A stretch of DNA of 64,000 nucleotides from Diploptera punctata (Eukaryota > Arthropoda > Insecta > Blattodea > Blaberidae), in contig JASPKZ010005702.1 of the NCBI GenBank assembly GCA_030220185.1, positions 468,986 to 532,985 on the forward strand. The letters are read 5' to 3'. Under the pieces are notes generated by a model. That model searched no databases and was not told where the DNA came from. It saw only the letters and a program-made list of their open reading frames with translations. Positions 11,385 to 23,020 of this stretch are shown in pieces. The position numbers and the translations under genes were made by a program. Numbering within the stretch: position 1 is the first letter of the stretch; each line of letters starts with the position of its first letter.

Positions 11385-11695
11385 GTTATTTACAGAGATG
11401 AATGATCATCGAGCCAGTATACTTAGGCCATAGGAGGTCCTGGGCCTACCAATCAGCTAGGCCTATGTCCTGTGTCATTTAAAATGGTGGATGATCATCC
11501 AACAAGTTGAGGGGAGACATGACCAGCCGTCATTATATCTGCCCACATTCTTCACGATGCAGAGTGGGCATCGGCCCCATACTGGTACGAAATTCCATCA
11601 GAAAATGTCTTCCCCCAAGGGGATTCAAACCAGCGCATGTAACATACTTCTGCCCCAAGGCATGGTCTAGACCACTCTACGGATTTATAAAATCT
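11385..11695 (-). mobile_element. SINE family E (tRNA-like head, minus strand)
   Basis: Reading the minus strand from about 11690, an A-box-like GTAGAGTGGTCTAGACC is followed about 35 bases later by the B-box-like GGTTTGAATCC. A body with paired GATGATCATCC-type motifs follows. The order and spacing fit a tRNA-derived SINE rather than a gene. No second copy was found in the window, so the boundaries are approximate. It contains TAGGCCTA at 11458-11465. Confidence 0.55.
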
Positions 11696-12100
11696 AACCG
11701 TCCCTAAAAGTACGTATTTTACAAATTGGTACCTGTCGCTTTATGGAGTTAATTTTTAGGTATTGGTGAATTCCATGGAATCTGAACTAAAAATTGCAAA
11801 AAAATAAAAGTTTTAATTTTTTACCTAATAAGACGTTTAATGGACCAAGTGAATTGGGAATTTATTTATAAATGACCACCGCCTTATATACTGTTGTGTT
11901 TATATTTTTCTCGATAGAATACAGAAGGCGCTGCATGTAAGTGCATCTTTCAATTAATTTCTTTTCTATGTTTATTTCATGGCTTCGCTATAATAAAATA
12001 ATACAATATTTCATTATGAGGCAGAGGAGAAATAGAAGCTGAATTTTTTTCCGAAAGAGAAACGCAAATGTTATTGGCCTAGTATAGAAATATTATACAT

Positions 12101-12139
12101 ATTATTATTAATGTTGTTATTATTATTATTATTATTATT
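12101..12139. repeat. (ATT)n microsatellite
   Basis: An imperfect then perfect ATT run abuts repeat Y. Confidence 0.9.
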
Positions 12140-12305
12140 AAGCATAACGGCTGGGAGACTCGACATGCTAACCACATGTCACCCCTTCACTGGCTGTTGA
12201 TCATCTACCTCTGTGATTGACACATGTGGATGTGAAGGGCCAGCAGCCGGCTGGTAAAAGGGCAACCGCTGAAAAGTGGAAAGACCCTCAATCGGATCGG
12301 ATTAT
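12140..12305 (-). repeat. Repeat Y copy (SINE-like, truncated head)
   Basis: It shares ATAACGGCTGGG and the core ACACATGTGGATGTGA with 23580-23715. The core alone, diverged, is seen near 18825-18850. On the minus strand GTGGTTAGCATGTC looks like a tRNA A box, but no B box follows before the ATT run. It is probably a truncated SINE. Confidence 0.45.
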
Positions 12306-12514
12306 TAAGCATAGGCCTATAAACTAGAAATATAATGAAGCAATAAATGTTTATAGATAGCCTAATTTATAACTATATTTTTAGTGGAAAATTAGCACTA
12401 ATGATGTTTAGTTCTGCATTTTTTCAGCCCTTTTGGAGAATTAGCATTGAATAAATGAATAAATACGTTCTTGCAACCAACCCTAATTACTTTAAAATGT
12501 ATCTAACTTGGTGA

Positions 12515-12573
12515 GTTGTAGTTAAGGCTATGTAAGACCTTAAATTACCAGGTAAAATAAAGTTATTATTGTC

Positions 12574-12634
<61 letters not shown>

Positions 12635-12640
12635 GTTAAA
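12515..12640 (+). mobile_element. 3' tail of a CR1/Kiri-like element followed by (ATT)n
   Basis: The segment (AAGACCTTAA, then CCAGGTAAAATAAAG, then ATT repeats) resembles the 3' end of the element at 59990-62345 read in its sense direction (AAGGCCTTATGGCCTTAAC, CCAGCTAAAATAAATT, ATT repeats). The (ATT)n run to 12636 would be its tail. Little or no coding part is left. Confidence 0.45.
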
Positions 12641-13244
12641 TTCTCAGATATAACAATAGCAACAATCTACCATGATTACTGTAGTTAAAGAGAAAAAAAA
12701 TAAATGTAGTAAAAGCGAAAATAAATAATAAAAAAGATTCGGATATTTTATCCCCATTATGTAATAAATTTATATCGTGACAACTGAAAAAATATACAAA
12801 ATATATTGGTTATTATAGCATGCAAAGCAACTAGTAGCACAAGCAACCCCATGATTAATTAATTATAGCACAAACTCCTGGAATAGCAGATTCTACCCTT
12901 TCCCCACACAGTCATTAATTACAACCTATCCTACCAATATGGCTCCCACATTAGTCACTTCACTAAAGCTCTTTGCAAACTGCACTGTCCAAATGTAACA
13001 GTCACTGATTAAGTATTATTTTTATTCCCATCCCTCCAAGCACTAAAATTCAACCTGCCAGATTGTCATTTTTAAGAGAAAGAAATGTTTTAGGGTCATG
13101 ATAACCTATGAATCTCTCAAAAAAAGATAAAGATTTTTTAAAATAAAAAACTCTGAAATGCTGAATTATGGCTACAAATTAGTATTTTAGTAGAATCATA
13201 TCAAACATAAGATTTGTTTTGTGAAGTGATAAAAAGCGTATATT
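12641..13244. other. AT-rich stretch without recognisable feature
   Basis: I see no gene, tRNA-like head or known repeat here. Confidence 0.5.
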
Positions 13245-13870
13245 TATTTACTAGCGGACCCGGCACGTTCAATTCTCGTGTCATGACCGGACAATAAAAA
13301 TATAAGTTACTTTTTTTTACCATAAAATTAATTAATTGATAAGCTCTCAAGAAAATTCCTCACTGCCATCAGTTGTGGCTCAAGAAGCGTGCATTATGAC
13401 GTCACATTGTCATGCGGAATGTCGATAATGCAGATGACTACACAAGTGACAAAAATATTCCTATAACCCCGAACGCAGGGCCACCTACCGGGTCCATTTG
13501 TGAATCTACTATACAGGGACCCACTCAAACACACACAAAAATACTCATCAAAATCGGTACAGTCATTTAGGATTTCAAGTAAACCTCCACTTTTAATTGT
13601 CTGATTTCTCTCAATTTTGGATAATAACTACCTCGGTTTATTTTAATAGAATATACTGAGGTTCGTTGTGAAACATCAAAAAATGTGACCGCTAGAGAGA
13701 TTTTTAAATTTTCACTTCAGGTGAACTCCTATACCGAATGGTTTTAGGGAGTCCAATTGTGAATCTAAACCATCAAGGGACCCAATCAGACACACACAAA
13801 AAAAAATCATAAAAATTGGTCCAGTTGTTTAGGAGGAGTACAGCGACAAACACACGTACAGAAGGTTTTG
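13245..13870 (+). repeat. Repeat X-related copy
   Basis: It opens with CTAGCGGACCCGGCACGTTC and carries the CCCACTCAAACACACACAAA and CAGTCATTTAGGA blocks. A second diverged round lies about 250 bp later (CCCAATCAGACACACAC, CAGTTGTTTAGGAGGAG), so an internal segment appears duplicated. It ends in an ACAAACACACGTACAGA tract. It is non-coding. Confidence 0.5.
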
Positions 13871-14044
13871 ATCTTCTGCTTCCGAATTCTTTAGGTTGGT
13901 ACAACTGAAGCCTTTTTTTTACTCTGAGTCTATTCCCTGCAAATGGTCTAGCCAAGTATTCTGATAAGTCTGAATGTCTTCTAATATGTTTTTTTTTATT
14001 CTTAATGTTGCTCTTATACGTGTTTTCTATTTGTCCAATCTATT

Positions 14045-14530
14045 TTCTATACATATATAGCCAACACTAGCTGATTGTTCAGCGTTGCGTGGGTTTTTAT
14101 TTATTCCAATCTTTTTGTCACCAATGAGCTCAAAGAAAACTATGGATTCTACACAATACATCTGACTTTTGACATTTTATTTTAAACCATACTCTCCCCC
14201 TTTGGGATGACTAAGGGTCAAGCTGACTTAAATATCATTGGGACTATCACCAATCATATAAGCGACGCCTACAACTATGGTTTCGAACTTATATTGTTGT
14301 TTTCGATTACATTTACATGTCACCGCCTGTCACCCCCCCCTCCTACTAGGTGTGATACGAGTGTCTTACACCCATTGTATATTTCCCAGGTTAAAAGTTA
14401 TATATATATACTATGTACTTAGTTTAGTTGAAATTGCTCCAGGTGTTCCAGAGTTATGCGGAAATATTTTACACTTCACCCCTTTCTAGGAGTGATAGGG
14501 ATTTTTCACTCCATATAGTCACTTTTACAG
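14045..14530 (+). repeat. Repeat X-related, partial copy
   Basis: ACTAGCTGATTGTTCAGCG followed by TGCGTGGGTTTTTATTTATT and a later CCCCCTTTGGGATG to CACCCCTTTCTAGGAG stretch look like a diverged relative of repeat X. The call rests on the start motif and order, not on clear base-by-base similarity. Confidence 0.3.
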
Positions 14531-14973
14531 ATTGTAATTCACTGAACTTTTCACTTAAGGCGGATAAATGGCGTTTATTTCTACTTTTAATTTAAACATC
14601 ACTTCGGTAGACCACTTTATGTCGATGATGTAAATTTCTATTACTTATATACAGAAAGAATTGAAAGGCAAAACATCCTAACTGTTATACTACATAGGTG
14701 GTCTACCTTTCCTAAACAACTTGTCCTAGACTCATGAACACTTAAACAAACTGTTTTCAGCTTCATTATGAAACGTAACTCTATCTATTAAACAAATTTA
14801 TTGCCGTACAAGTATGTTTACTTGTTCTACTAATATAGACTGAAAAGGTATGCTTATCGACAGATGACAAATGTAGCTGAACTGCTTCCTACAATACATA
14901 CACACACACACATAAGTTATATGTTATTGTCGAAGGGCTCAACATTGAAAGACAGAAAATCGTTTTTTAATTC

Positions 14974-14975
<2 letters not shown>

Positions 14976-15039
<64 letters not shown>
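14976..15039. repeat. (ATT)n microsatellite
   Basis: About 21 ATT units lie immediately 5' of a SINE A copy. The poly-Ile open frames across it on both strands are translation artefacts. Confidence 0.95.
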
Positions 15040-15362
15040 GTCCACCGCTGTGGTCTTGAGGTAGCGTGCTGCCTTGTCACGCAGCGGGCTCGGGTTCGAT
15101 TCCCGGACGGGATAGGCTCCTGGGTGAGGTTTCTTCGGGGTTTTTCCTCGCCTGTAAGACAAATGTCAGGACGCATAAGGACCAACGGTCCCCGAAAATC
15201 ATCCGGCCATCATTATCCTTCATCGGTGTGGAAAGCAACGGGAAGCTATTACACCTATAATTCCCTAGTAAAACTGCAAAGCATAGCATGGAAAATGCTA
15301 TGATTGCAGTGAAAGGCCTGCCCTTGGGCCAGAATTACTATGGATGGATGGATGGATGGATG
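15040..15362 (+). mobile_element. SINE family A copy inserted at an ATT array
   Basis: The head TCCACCGCTGTGGTCTTGAG, B box GGTTCGATTCCC and body match the copy at 81-418. The 3' end carries a longer TGGATGGATGGA tail. The left flank is the ATT microsatellite, and ATTATTGTTATTATT follows the right end, so the target duplication is blurred by simple repeats. Confidence 0.85.
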
Positions 15363-15419
15363 AATGCATGGATTATTGTTATTATTTAACTGTTTTTGAG
15401 ATTCATTGTCAGACAGAAT

Positions 15420-15740
15420 AGGCGGCTCCGTGGCGAAAATCATTGGACATTTGCACTCCATCTTTAAGTCCCGAGTTCGCGTCTCAATAATTTTACATGG
15501 AGTTCATGGTGGTCGAATCGAAACAGATATTTTTTCTGGGGTTCGTCGAGTTTTCCCCTGCCAAAAACATTAATTCCACCATGTATCCATACCCATGTAA
15601 TTAAATTAAATGTGTTTATTTTACTGCTGTGATGGTGTGACAGGCCTGGTCAGTCTGCATCCTTGCATATCAATTATAGGAGCTTTATGTCATCTAATCC
15701 TTCACCCTGCCATTACGCAGGACACTGATAGATGGTCCAG
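15420..15740 (+). mobile_element. possible diverged SINE
   Basis: GGCGGCTCCGTGGCGAAAAT followed by a degenerate B-box-like GAGTTCGCGTCTC at the right spacing suggests a tRNA-like head. A body of about 250 bp follows, with CATGGTGGTCGAATCG and CCTGCCATTACGCAGGAC (a possible small hairpin). There is no second copy in the window. Confidence 0.35.
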
Positions 15741-16407
15741 ATAAAATATTTTAAAACTTGCAATCGCTTGAGAAAATGAAGTTTCATGCTCCCATCATTA
15801 GAGTAAATAAATAAATCAATTAAACTATTTTAACATCTCTTTGCAATTTACATATTAGCCTACATATGTATTACATATTTTGTGTTTTTTATATCTACTC
15901 TTGAAAATATAACTTTTTTTTTCACTTAGGACTAAGTGTCCACCCCCACCCCTGCCTGTTAAAGATATTTTATTGCGCTTAGTGGTAAAATAGCCTATAT
16001 TTCTTCCTGGACACTTAAAATAGTTTTTCAGAGTACTCTGTGCATTCTACATTACACAGTCACACTGAGAATGTATTAACATAATTTAACATGTATCATG
16101 GGAACATGTATTCTTACACATTTTCATTTATGATGAGTCATCATCAACATCATCATCTCTATTGTGTGAGAAGGGGAAAGGCTATTTTTTATGTTAACAC
16201 AAACCTAACAAACTCGTTCAGCTGTCATAAACATTATACGCAATGATCGATAGTTGGACCTTTATCGGACGAATCTCCGTGCACAACTAGATGAGAAGGT
16301 ATAATTTTTAGAGCTAAAGTACCGTATCAAACTTCCATGCATATTTGAATGTCATTTCTACTTTCATCAATCAATATTCCACATATACCTTTATGCACAA
16401 GAATATC
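15741..16407. other. unassigned stretch
   Basis: It is AT-rich, with no gene or named repeat recognised. Confidence 0.45.
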
Positions 16408-16435
16408 AGAGAGAAAGAGAGAAAGAGACAGAGAC

Positions 16436-16478
<43 letters not shown>

Positions 16479-16486
16479 GGAGAGGA
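16408..16486. repeat. (GA)n-rich microsatellite
   Basis: Imperfect GAGAAAGAGA units become a pure GA run. It generates a spurious Arg/Glu-rich open frame. Confidence 0.95.
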
Positions 16487-16785
16487 GGATACAAACTGTT
16501 TCGAATTCTACGTTTTCTTTAAATTTATGGTGTCGGTTCCTGAGGACTAGAGGTTATATTACCATTCACGCCTGTGCACTGTCGCGGGTTTTGTGACAAA
16601 AATAATAAATCTCATATTTCCAGTAAATAATCAAAGTATATAGGCTAGGTATACAACTTAGTAAAGAGCCTGCGCCGCAGACAAATTTTCCCGTCCTGCG
16701 CAGATTGGTAGTAATGGAAGTCAGTTATGCTTTTGAGCGTGTGTAGGCCTATATGTTAGATAGATCGTCTCTGTGTCTGTGTGTG

Positions 16786-16786
16786 T

Positions 16787-16842
<56 letters not shown>
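16786..16842. repeat. (CT)n microsatellite preceded by a GT run
   Basis: A GTGTGTGTGT run turns into about 28 CT units. A TAGGCCTA palindrome sits 35 bp upstream at 16744-16751. Confidence 0.95.
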
Positions 16843-16846
<4 letters not shown>

Positions 16847-16991
16847 AGTACATGTTACGCCATATTATATTAAATTTCCTTAATTCAGCAATTCCCTGTC
16901 AGAAACCGAGCGGAGTGTGATTAGACTAACTCGGATTACTGGACCACCAGATGACGTCGCCGCTCACTGCAGTCATGTGAGTACTTCAAGC

Positions 16992-17053
16992 TATTGGGGT
17001 TTTCTCTAACTTGTAGAATTATATAATTCTGCAAGATAGAGAAAACCCCAATA
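16992..17053. repeat. 62-bp near-perfect palindrome
   Basis: The outer arms TATTGGGGTTTTCTCT and AGAGAAAACCCCAATA are exact complements, and the centre is GAATTATATAATTC with no loop. By eye only two of 31 arm positions mismatch. A DNA cruciform or the core of a foldback element is more likely than a pre-miRNA, because there is no unpaired loop. Confidence 0.85.
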
Positions 17054-17184
17054 TTTAAATATAAATCAATAGTTTGATTTGTAAAATAGACCTTATTGTC
17101 AATGAGATTAATACGATTTTTAATATCTATGGCAGATTTAAGAGTGTCATACTAACTCTGGCGATAACATGCCTGCATGCTAAT

Positions 17185-17460
17185 TAGCGGATCCGAGTTC
17201 GATATCCGGCAGAATAGGAAATTTTAATTATAAAATTTTCAATCTTGGGCCTAGGAGGGTTAGGGGTGTGTAAATTGTAATCGCCAGACAATGCCTGGAT
17301 TACATTCCAAGCCCTGTCCACAGAACATGTGACATGTGATACTGTTAATAGCGATTTTTCCGTTGCATGGAAATGTCCCCTTGGTATTTTTCGACAGGAG
17401 TTGGCTATGTGCCAGAATTTTGGGTACTCCCTACTCTTCATACATAACACCTACACTGCA
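17185..17460 (+). mobile_element. SINE-like element, type G
   Basis: TTAGCGGATCCGAGTTCGATATCCGG carries a B-box-like GAGTTCGATATCC. A body follows with CCTAGGAGGGTTAGGGGTG and TTACATTCCAAGCCCTGTCC, and then CA-rich sequence. The layout fits a tRNA-headed SINE, but there is no second copy here and the A box is weak. Confidence 0.4.
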
Positions 17461-17814
17461 TAAATCATCATCCCTCATACAACACACTCTACACACAATC
17501 ATTTAAACATATACTCGTCCTATGTAATAAGCAGGTCTACAAGGACATATCAAATACATAAATTGATCTGCACAAGTAGTGGGTAAATTGAAAATAAATA
17601 AATTAATGCTATTTTTCAGCCTGGTACGGAACTGGATTTATGAAAAGTGCAGAGGGTGGCATTAGAACATCAATATATTCAGATTTATTTTTTTGTATAT
17701 GTTCGTGACACTTAAGAAACCTGTAGGTGTATTTATTAACTTTAACTATAAAAATGCATATACCGTACTTGTTGACAATTAACTCACCCTCGTTGGAGAT
17801 CTCCTTGTACGGTA
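17461..17814. other. unassigned stretch
   Basis: No feature is recognised. A minus-strand open frame across 17609-17884 runs into the adjacent SINE and has no motif. Confidence 0.4.
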
Positions 17815-18215
17815 TCTTGTAAGCCCATGTTTCCTTTAGCAGATATTTAGGCGCTCTCCCCCTATAGGGAAGAATTTGAACCATATTAATTTAGTTACAC
17901 TTGTTTTCGTATAGATGTCCTTTGAGTGGTCCGTGGTCAGCGTTCCGCCTCATACTGACATTTAGGTAACCGTGGTAGTACTAGGACGGGAAAATTAGGT
18001 ACATTTTGCTTAGAGGCCTTTTATTCAGGCTTAAGGATCTTTTACGAGCCTGAAAATCTTCAGACTCGGAACCCACGGCTTAAAGTCCCTCCCGGAGGAC
18101 TTGCTCCTTGGAGTTTTCCAACCTAAAAAATCCAAAGACCCCGGTCGGGTTTGAACCCGCGACCCTCGGGACCAGAGGCAAGGAGCATAACCACTAATCC
18201 ACCGCGGTCGATCGA
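17815..18215 (-). mobile_element. SINE family B copy (minus strand)
   Basis: Read on the minus strand, the head is CGCGGTGGATTAGTGGTTAT (A box) followed by GGGTTCAAACCCGACC (B box). The body contains CTCCGGGAGGGACTTTAAG and AAAGATCCTTAAGCC. The whole 400 bp matches 29638-30044, including the far end (CGCTCTCCCCCTATAGGGA). A shorter, diverged plus-strand copy is at 26160-26350. The 140-codon minus frame over it is not a gene. Confidence 0.85.
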
Positions 18216-18584
18216 GATACGAAATAAAAATAATGGCGGTTGAGCGTATACTACATGGAATTTGGCCGGCCGTCAAATATCTTTTTTCTGGCAAACAGAT
18301 GGAGCGGTATACATATGAGGGCAAAATTTTCATGAAAAGGATTTGTTCATATCTGCTTTGACCTATATTATATCTACTCTTATACTGTATATCAAGTGTT
18401 CGAATGATCGGAACTTCGAAGTATTTACCCTCTAATTCAGCTTCAAAAGTCAATTATACATTGAATAAATTTCAAGAAATGAAAGAAAGAAATTTTACTT
18501 CTGTCTGGAGCAATAGCAGGTCGGGGAACGAGATGAGATGAGATGAAGCTCCTATTATTGAATGATTGTGATAAAGAAGCCCCC
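18216..18584. other. unassigned stretch
   Basis: No gene or repeat is recognised. It ends in a short ATGAGATGAGATGA repeat. Confidence 0.4.
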
Positions 18585-18800
18585 GGTCGTAACCGAGCGG
18601 TTTAAGGAATCATGCCTTTTGCAGAACTATTGGAATTGCGCTGGTTCAAGTCCATATGAGGGAAGAACTTTTCTCAAGGGAATTGTCCCAGTATGTGAAG
18701 TGCCCATCCAGCATACTGAGAAGTTGGGTAGCTACCACAACTATACCGATTTAAAGTTAAAATACCGATTTAAAGTTAAAATACGAATATTATCCCTTTA
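18585..18800 (+). mobile_element. SINE-like element with tRNA-Leu/Ser-type head (type D)
   Basis: GTAACCGAGCGGTTTAAGG matches the A-box region of class II tRNAs. It is followed about 45 bp later by the B box GGTTCAAGTCC. The 3' part ends in two tandem 17-bp repeats (ACCGATTTAAAGTTAAA, at about 18745-18780). The region cannot fold as a real tRNA because it lacks paired acceptor ends. Confidence 0.5.
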
Positions 18801-20174
18801 CAGGCCGTAAGGTAGTTTACTTGTGATTAACACACCTGGATGTGACGCCAAAAGTCTTGGCCAGTCGCGTCATGATGAGGGAGAGGAGTGTTATGCAATC
18901 TACAGATGAAGTGAATGAAAATGCGGAACAAGGTACGAGAGGGGAAATCCAACCAAACACGCCCACAAATAAAGGAACAGTCATGTCACACATCAGTGTG
19001 GTTTCTACTGATGATTGTGCATCAGCCTTGGAACAGCACGCCCGCTGAGGGACTGTAAGGTTCTAATAGTAAAATCCCTGATGACGTAATATGCTGCGTA
19101 AAACATTCCTAGTTGTTGCTTTCTTCTGAACTGTGAACTGTACTAGCGTGGAAGAGTTTCTTGCCTTTACATTTGAATTATTTATTATTTTTACGGGGTT
19201 TAAGCTTTTTATAAAATTGGATTCTTCGGAAGTTGGAATTAAAGGAAGGAAGGATGAATAGGATAGCAAAGGATGCTGACCAAGTCTGTCGCATAATCAC
19301 AGAAGCAGATTAAATAAAAATAAGTGGTGGGAAGAAGTTTTTAGAAGGAAAAAATGGAAGAAACCCGAGAAAAAACTGCCCTGGCTCCGAATCCTATTTG
19401 GTGTGACCGATATGCGAAATCGGAACCCAGATGTAAAGTACGAAAGTCTGTCACTTGCACCACGGAAACATCGAACTAGCAAATTACCAACAATAACTAT
19501 AAACACAGCACGGTTTCCAATCCATACTTCTGATTAATTATCTCGACCTTAATTAATGATTGTACACCAGAGTATGTTTTGATTTAGGACTATAATTTGA
19601 ATTTATGGATGCCAGTATAAAATTTTATACATATCAAATACAATATATTAACATCAAATGTAGTTTAATGTAGATAAATTAAGTTTTACCTTTATCATAT
19701 GAGATTTGCGAGGATTATTAATAAAATTTCGTGCCGATAATTACAATTTAATAATAACAGCAAATTAATAGACTAAATTGATATATTGGTTATCTGGTTA
19801 GGGGCATTAATTGAAATGCTTGAGTAAAAATATGGTATTTGGGTTATGATATACATTAGATTATTATAGTTGCTAGTTAATTATAGGTTACCCATCATAT
19901 ATACTAATTATACAACTTGTTAAAAAAAAACAATCGCAAAGCGCAATATCTAATACAGATCAGCGGAGAAGCAAGAGGAGGTGTATAATGTTGCAAATTA
20001 CTGCACCTTAGTAGAGGTGACCTTATACCAGCAAGAACTTCTTTAAATAACGACCACTCTTTCACTTAAATTTTCATCTTCCTTCATTTGATTTACAGTA
20101 TTTTTAATTAAAATTATTCTTCAATGAGTTCTTGGCGCTTCAACCGTTCACTCATATCTCTCACTGAAACACTT
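18801..20174. other. unassigned stretch
   Basis: A 68-codon plus frame (18842-19048) is polar (for example NENAEQGTRGEIQ) but matches nothing known to me and overlaps a repeat Y-like core (CACCTGGATGTGACG). About 19290-19500 is somewhat GC-richer and may be a minus-strand SINE body, without a clear head. The rest is AT-rich. Confidence 0.35.
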
Positions 20175-20336
20175 AATTCTTACTGGGACTATCAAACCCG
20201 TAAGTTCATGGTCGAGGCTGTTGCCTCACATATCCATATCTTAGGCTAATGTTTTCCAATAATCGCCTGAATAATTCACCTCGCTTAAATCACAGTTCTC
20301 CCTCCTCAATCTTGGCATATCTACTGAATGTTAAAT
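20175..20336 (-). pseudogene. RTE1 3' fragment, host of a SINE insertion
   Basis: This is a diverged minus-strand match to the RTE1 3' end (GGGACTATCAAACCCGTAAG, AGCTAATG-type block, CTCCCTCCTCAATCTTGG). Its end carries GAATGTTAAAT, which is duplicated on the far side of the SINE at 20337-20645. Confidence 0.7.
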
Positions 20337-20645
20337 CCATCCATCCATAGTAATTCTGCCCGAGGGCAGGTCTTTCACTGCAATCATAGCATTTTCATGC
20401 TATGCTATGCTTTGCAGCATTACTAGGGAATTGTAGGTGTGGTAGCTTCCCACGCCGGTGAAGAATGATGATGGCCATATGATTTCGAGGATCGTTTGGG
20501 CCTTAAAGTTTTCCTGACATTTGTCTTACAGGTGAGGAAAAGTCCCGATAAAAACCTCACCCAGAAAAACTGCCCCGACCGGGAATCGAACCCGGGCCCG
20601 CTGCGTGACAAGGCAGCATGCTACCTCGAGACCACAGCGGTGGAC
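20337..20645 (-). mobile_element. SINE family A copy (minus strand) with 11-bp duplication
   Basis: It is a full minus-strand copy: tail CCATCCATCCATAG at the left, B box complement GGGAATCGAACCC and head CCACAGCGGTGGAC at the right. GAATGTTAAAT occurs exactly at 20326-20336 and again at 20646-20656, a target-site duplication. This shows insertion into an older RTE1 fragment. Confidence 0.92.
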
Positions 20646-20656
20646 GAATGTTAAAT

Positions 20657-21354
20657 AATCCTCTTAAATCCATCTTGTACATTTCTACAAAATTTGAACT
20701 TATGTATTAATGTAAATTTTAGCCTATGTATTTCTGTTTATTTTAGCCTATAATTGTTAATTTTTAGTCTATATATATTTTTTTACTTTTTAGCACATCC
20801 TTATTTCCTTATTGATTTGCTTAATATGCTATGCTTGTTACTTTATTGTTTTCATTTTCGTGATTGATTGAACTTCACATAGTTATTATTTACTTAATCT
20901 AAAGCAGACTTAAAAAATTGAGTAGTTTTACATGTTTTGCAAGTAATACTTTCATACCAAATGCATTTGACGATTTTTTAAGGTTGTAATATTCAATTTT
21001 TGAATTCATTTAATGCAACGAAATGTATGAAATAAATAAAATTTATAAAATATATAAAATAATTAAAAAAATAATAATGTTCTAACTTTAATTGTGGATT
21101 TCATTAAAAAAACCGAACAAAATGGTATGCTCATGTAAAAATAATGAAGGAAGATTCTTAAAAAAATAGTAGAATGGGTGCCACTTGATAGAAGTAGACG
21201 GCAAAAAATAAAGTAGATTTATGGCATTTTAAGCAACAAGAGGGGAAAATGGTTGGGCGTTGGACATTATAATGGCAGAGAAATGTGGAGGAGAATGGCA
21301 ATAGAATAATTTGGCGCAGAAAGATTCCAAGCATTATGAAACGTGATAAATTAT
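20657..21354. other. AT-rich stretch without recognisable feature
   Basis: No gene is seen. About 21120-21350 has a purine-rich plus strand that may be a very old non-LTR C-terminal remnant (AAATGGTTGGGCGTTGG), but I cannot confirm it. Confidence 0.4.
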
Positions 21355-22090
21355 CATCATCAACAATAATCACGGATTAAGCCCATGTGGCTTGTTCCGG
21401 TCTCATAGATTCTCATTCAAAAGTTGAATCCATCTCCTTTTTGGTCTACCAACATTCCTGTCTCCTTTTGGTTTGTAATTAAGTATAATTTTTGGCATGC
21501 GTTCATCTTTCATTCTTTGGACATGTTCTTTCCAGTTTTTTCTAGATTATTTTATTTTATCTAAAAGTTTAAAAATATTTAGCTCATTTCTAATATCTTC
21601 ACTTCTTTTATCAAGAAGTTTGCAGCCTGCTACACTTCTAAGAAATCTCATTTCAGCTGATTTTATGATCTTCTCTTCTCTTTTAGTTAAAACCCAAAAT
21701 TCACCATCGTACAATAGTAAGGTGACTGCCACTGCTTTATAAAATTTTAGTTTTGTTTCCTTGCTTGTGTTTTTAAATATTATTTTAATTGTGTCACATA
21801 TATAATTAAATTTATTAAATTTGTTAAAAATATCTTCATTTTTAAATTAGGAGATTTCATAACCCAGGTATTTAAAATGGTTCACTTGTTCAATTGGTTT
21901 CCTCTGCTGAATTATTTTAGCTCTTACGGTATCTGATCCCTTAAAAGCTAAGATTTTCGTTTTACTTATTGATATTTTGAAATTATAATTCTGTATGATG
22001 CCAGTTAATTGAAAAAGTGATTTCTGTACACCATCTTCTGAGCTAGATACTAGAACTTGGTCGTCTGCAAAAGATAAATGATTATTTGTT
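21355..22090 (-). pseudogene. Family B non-LTR RT, C-terminal half
   Basis: The minus strand reads from the RT end (SSAEDGVQKSLF-type and ILAFKGSDTVRAKII-type blocks) to a C-terminal region with TLLLYDGEFWVLTKREEKII, EMRFLRSVAGCKLLDKRSED and ELNIFKLLDKIK, and ends at GGCTTAATCCGTGATTG. The same family in sense orientation is at 33235-34960. Only a 61-codon piece remains without a stop. The front of RT and the endonuclease are absent. Confidence 0.8.
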
Positions 22091-22479
22091 TTATATATAG
22101 GCCTATTATAGTCTCGAGAGAGACAATTCAGAAACTACTTGAACTGTGAAATAAGAGAATCCTGTTAAAAAAACTAAAGGATTTCATCAAGCCTATATTA
22201 TTATGAGAACAAGAGCAACCATTACTGTCAACCTTAACTCTTCGGATATTTCCTATCACGAGTTAATGCACATTTATTTCATATCAAAATGTATGTTCTA
22301 TTGAGGGACGATGCCCTCTGTAGATATTGTCGCAGAGAGCACGAAATCCTTGCAAACGTCCTTGGGGCTTGTCCGTTTGGAGAATCACAGAGAAACATTC
22401 GGCACCAACTATTCGAAATATGATGGCAGAAGCCTTGCGAGATTATGGATACACAGTTTACGAGGAAGTGATAAACAAG
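22091..22479. other. unassigned stretch; possible old non-LTR sequence
   Basis: A plus frame across 22327-22480 (EALRDYGYTVYEEV) leads directly into the family D coding region with NKVIIDQVQNFNYLGCHLG. Part of this may therefore be upstream element sequence. A TAGGCCTA lies at 22098-22105. Confidence 0.35.
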
Positions 22480-23020
22480 GTAATTATAGACCAAGTTCAG
22501 AATTTTAATTATTTGGGATGTCATTTAGGTAATGACAGAAATGTAGATAAAGACACTAAAATACGATTCGATTATCTATGTCGTACAATTAAACGTGCTT
22601 TATTGAATAAAACTAGAAAAGAAACTATTTAAAAATTTTACAAAGTATTGGCAGTTCCATCTCTTATCTATGGATGTGAAACCTGGACATTAAAAAAGAC
22701 AGGATAGTAAACAAATAGAGGCTGCAGAAATGAAGATGTTGAGAGCAATAGCAGGATACCAAAGGACTGATAAAAAGAAAAACGAAAATATAAGAACAGA
22801 ACTTAATATATTTAATCTCTATGAAATAATAAAATACTATCAAAATGCTTGCCTTCAGCACGTATTACGAATGAATGAACAGCGCATACCAAGAAGAATG
22901 TATAATTATAAACCAAAAGGGAGAAGATTGTTGGGAAGACCATTGAAGAGATGGAAGGACCAATTCGACCTATTAAGAGATCGGAACAGGCCATTGGGCT
23001 TAATCCTTGATGATGATGAT
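22480..23020 (+). pseudogene. Family D non-LTR element, C-terminal region
   Basis: Blocks seen in order are QNFNYLGCHLG, SLIYGCETWTLKK, EAAEMKMLRAIAGYQRTDKK, ELNIFNLYEIIKYYQ, HVLRMNEQRIPRR and GRRLLGRPLKRWKD. This is the standard layout behind the RT domain of many APE-type elements. Stops lie at about 22630 and 22706. The minus-strand relative is at 57735-58225. The open frame from 22730 continues past this region into unrelated sequence (see 23021-23360). Confidence 0.8.

Noticed and set aside
14864..15162. Poly-isoleucine open frames on both strands
   Set aside because: They are translations of the ATT microsatellite joined to SINE A sequence.
16992..17053. microRNA precursor or bacterial-type terminator
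   Set aside because: The palindrome has no terminal loop and no U-run context, and the window is eukaryotic.
18031..18453. 140-codon minus-strand open frame
   Set aside because: Its first part has no motif and its second part is the head of a family B SINE.
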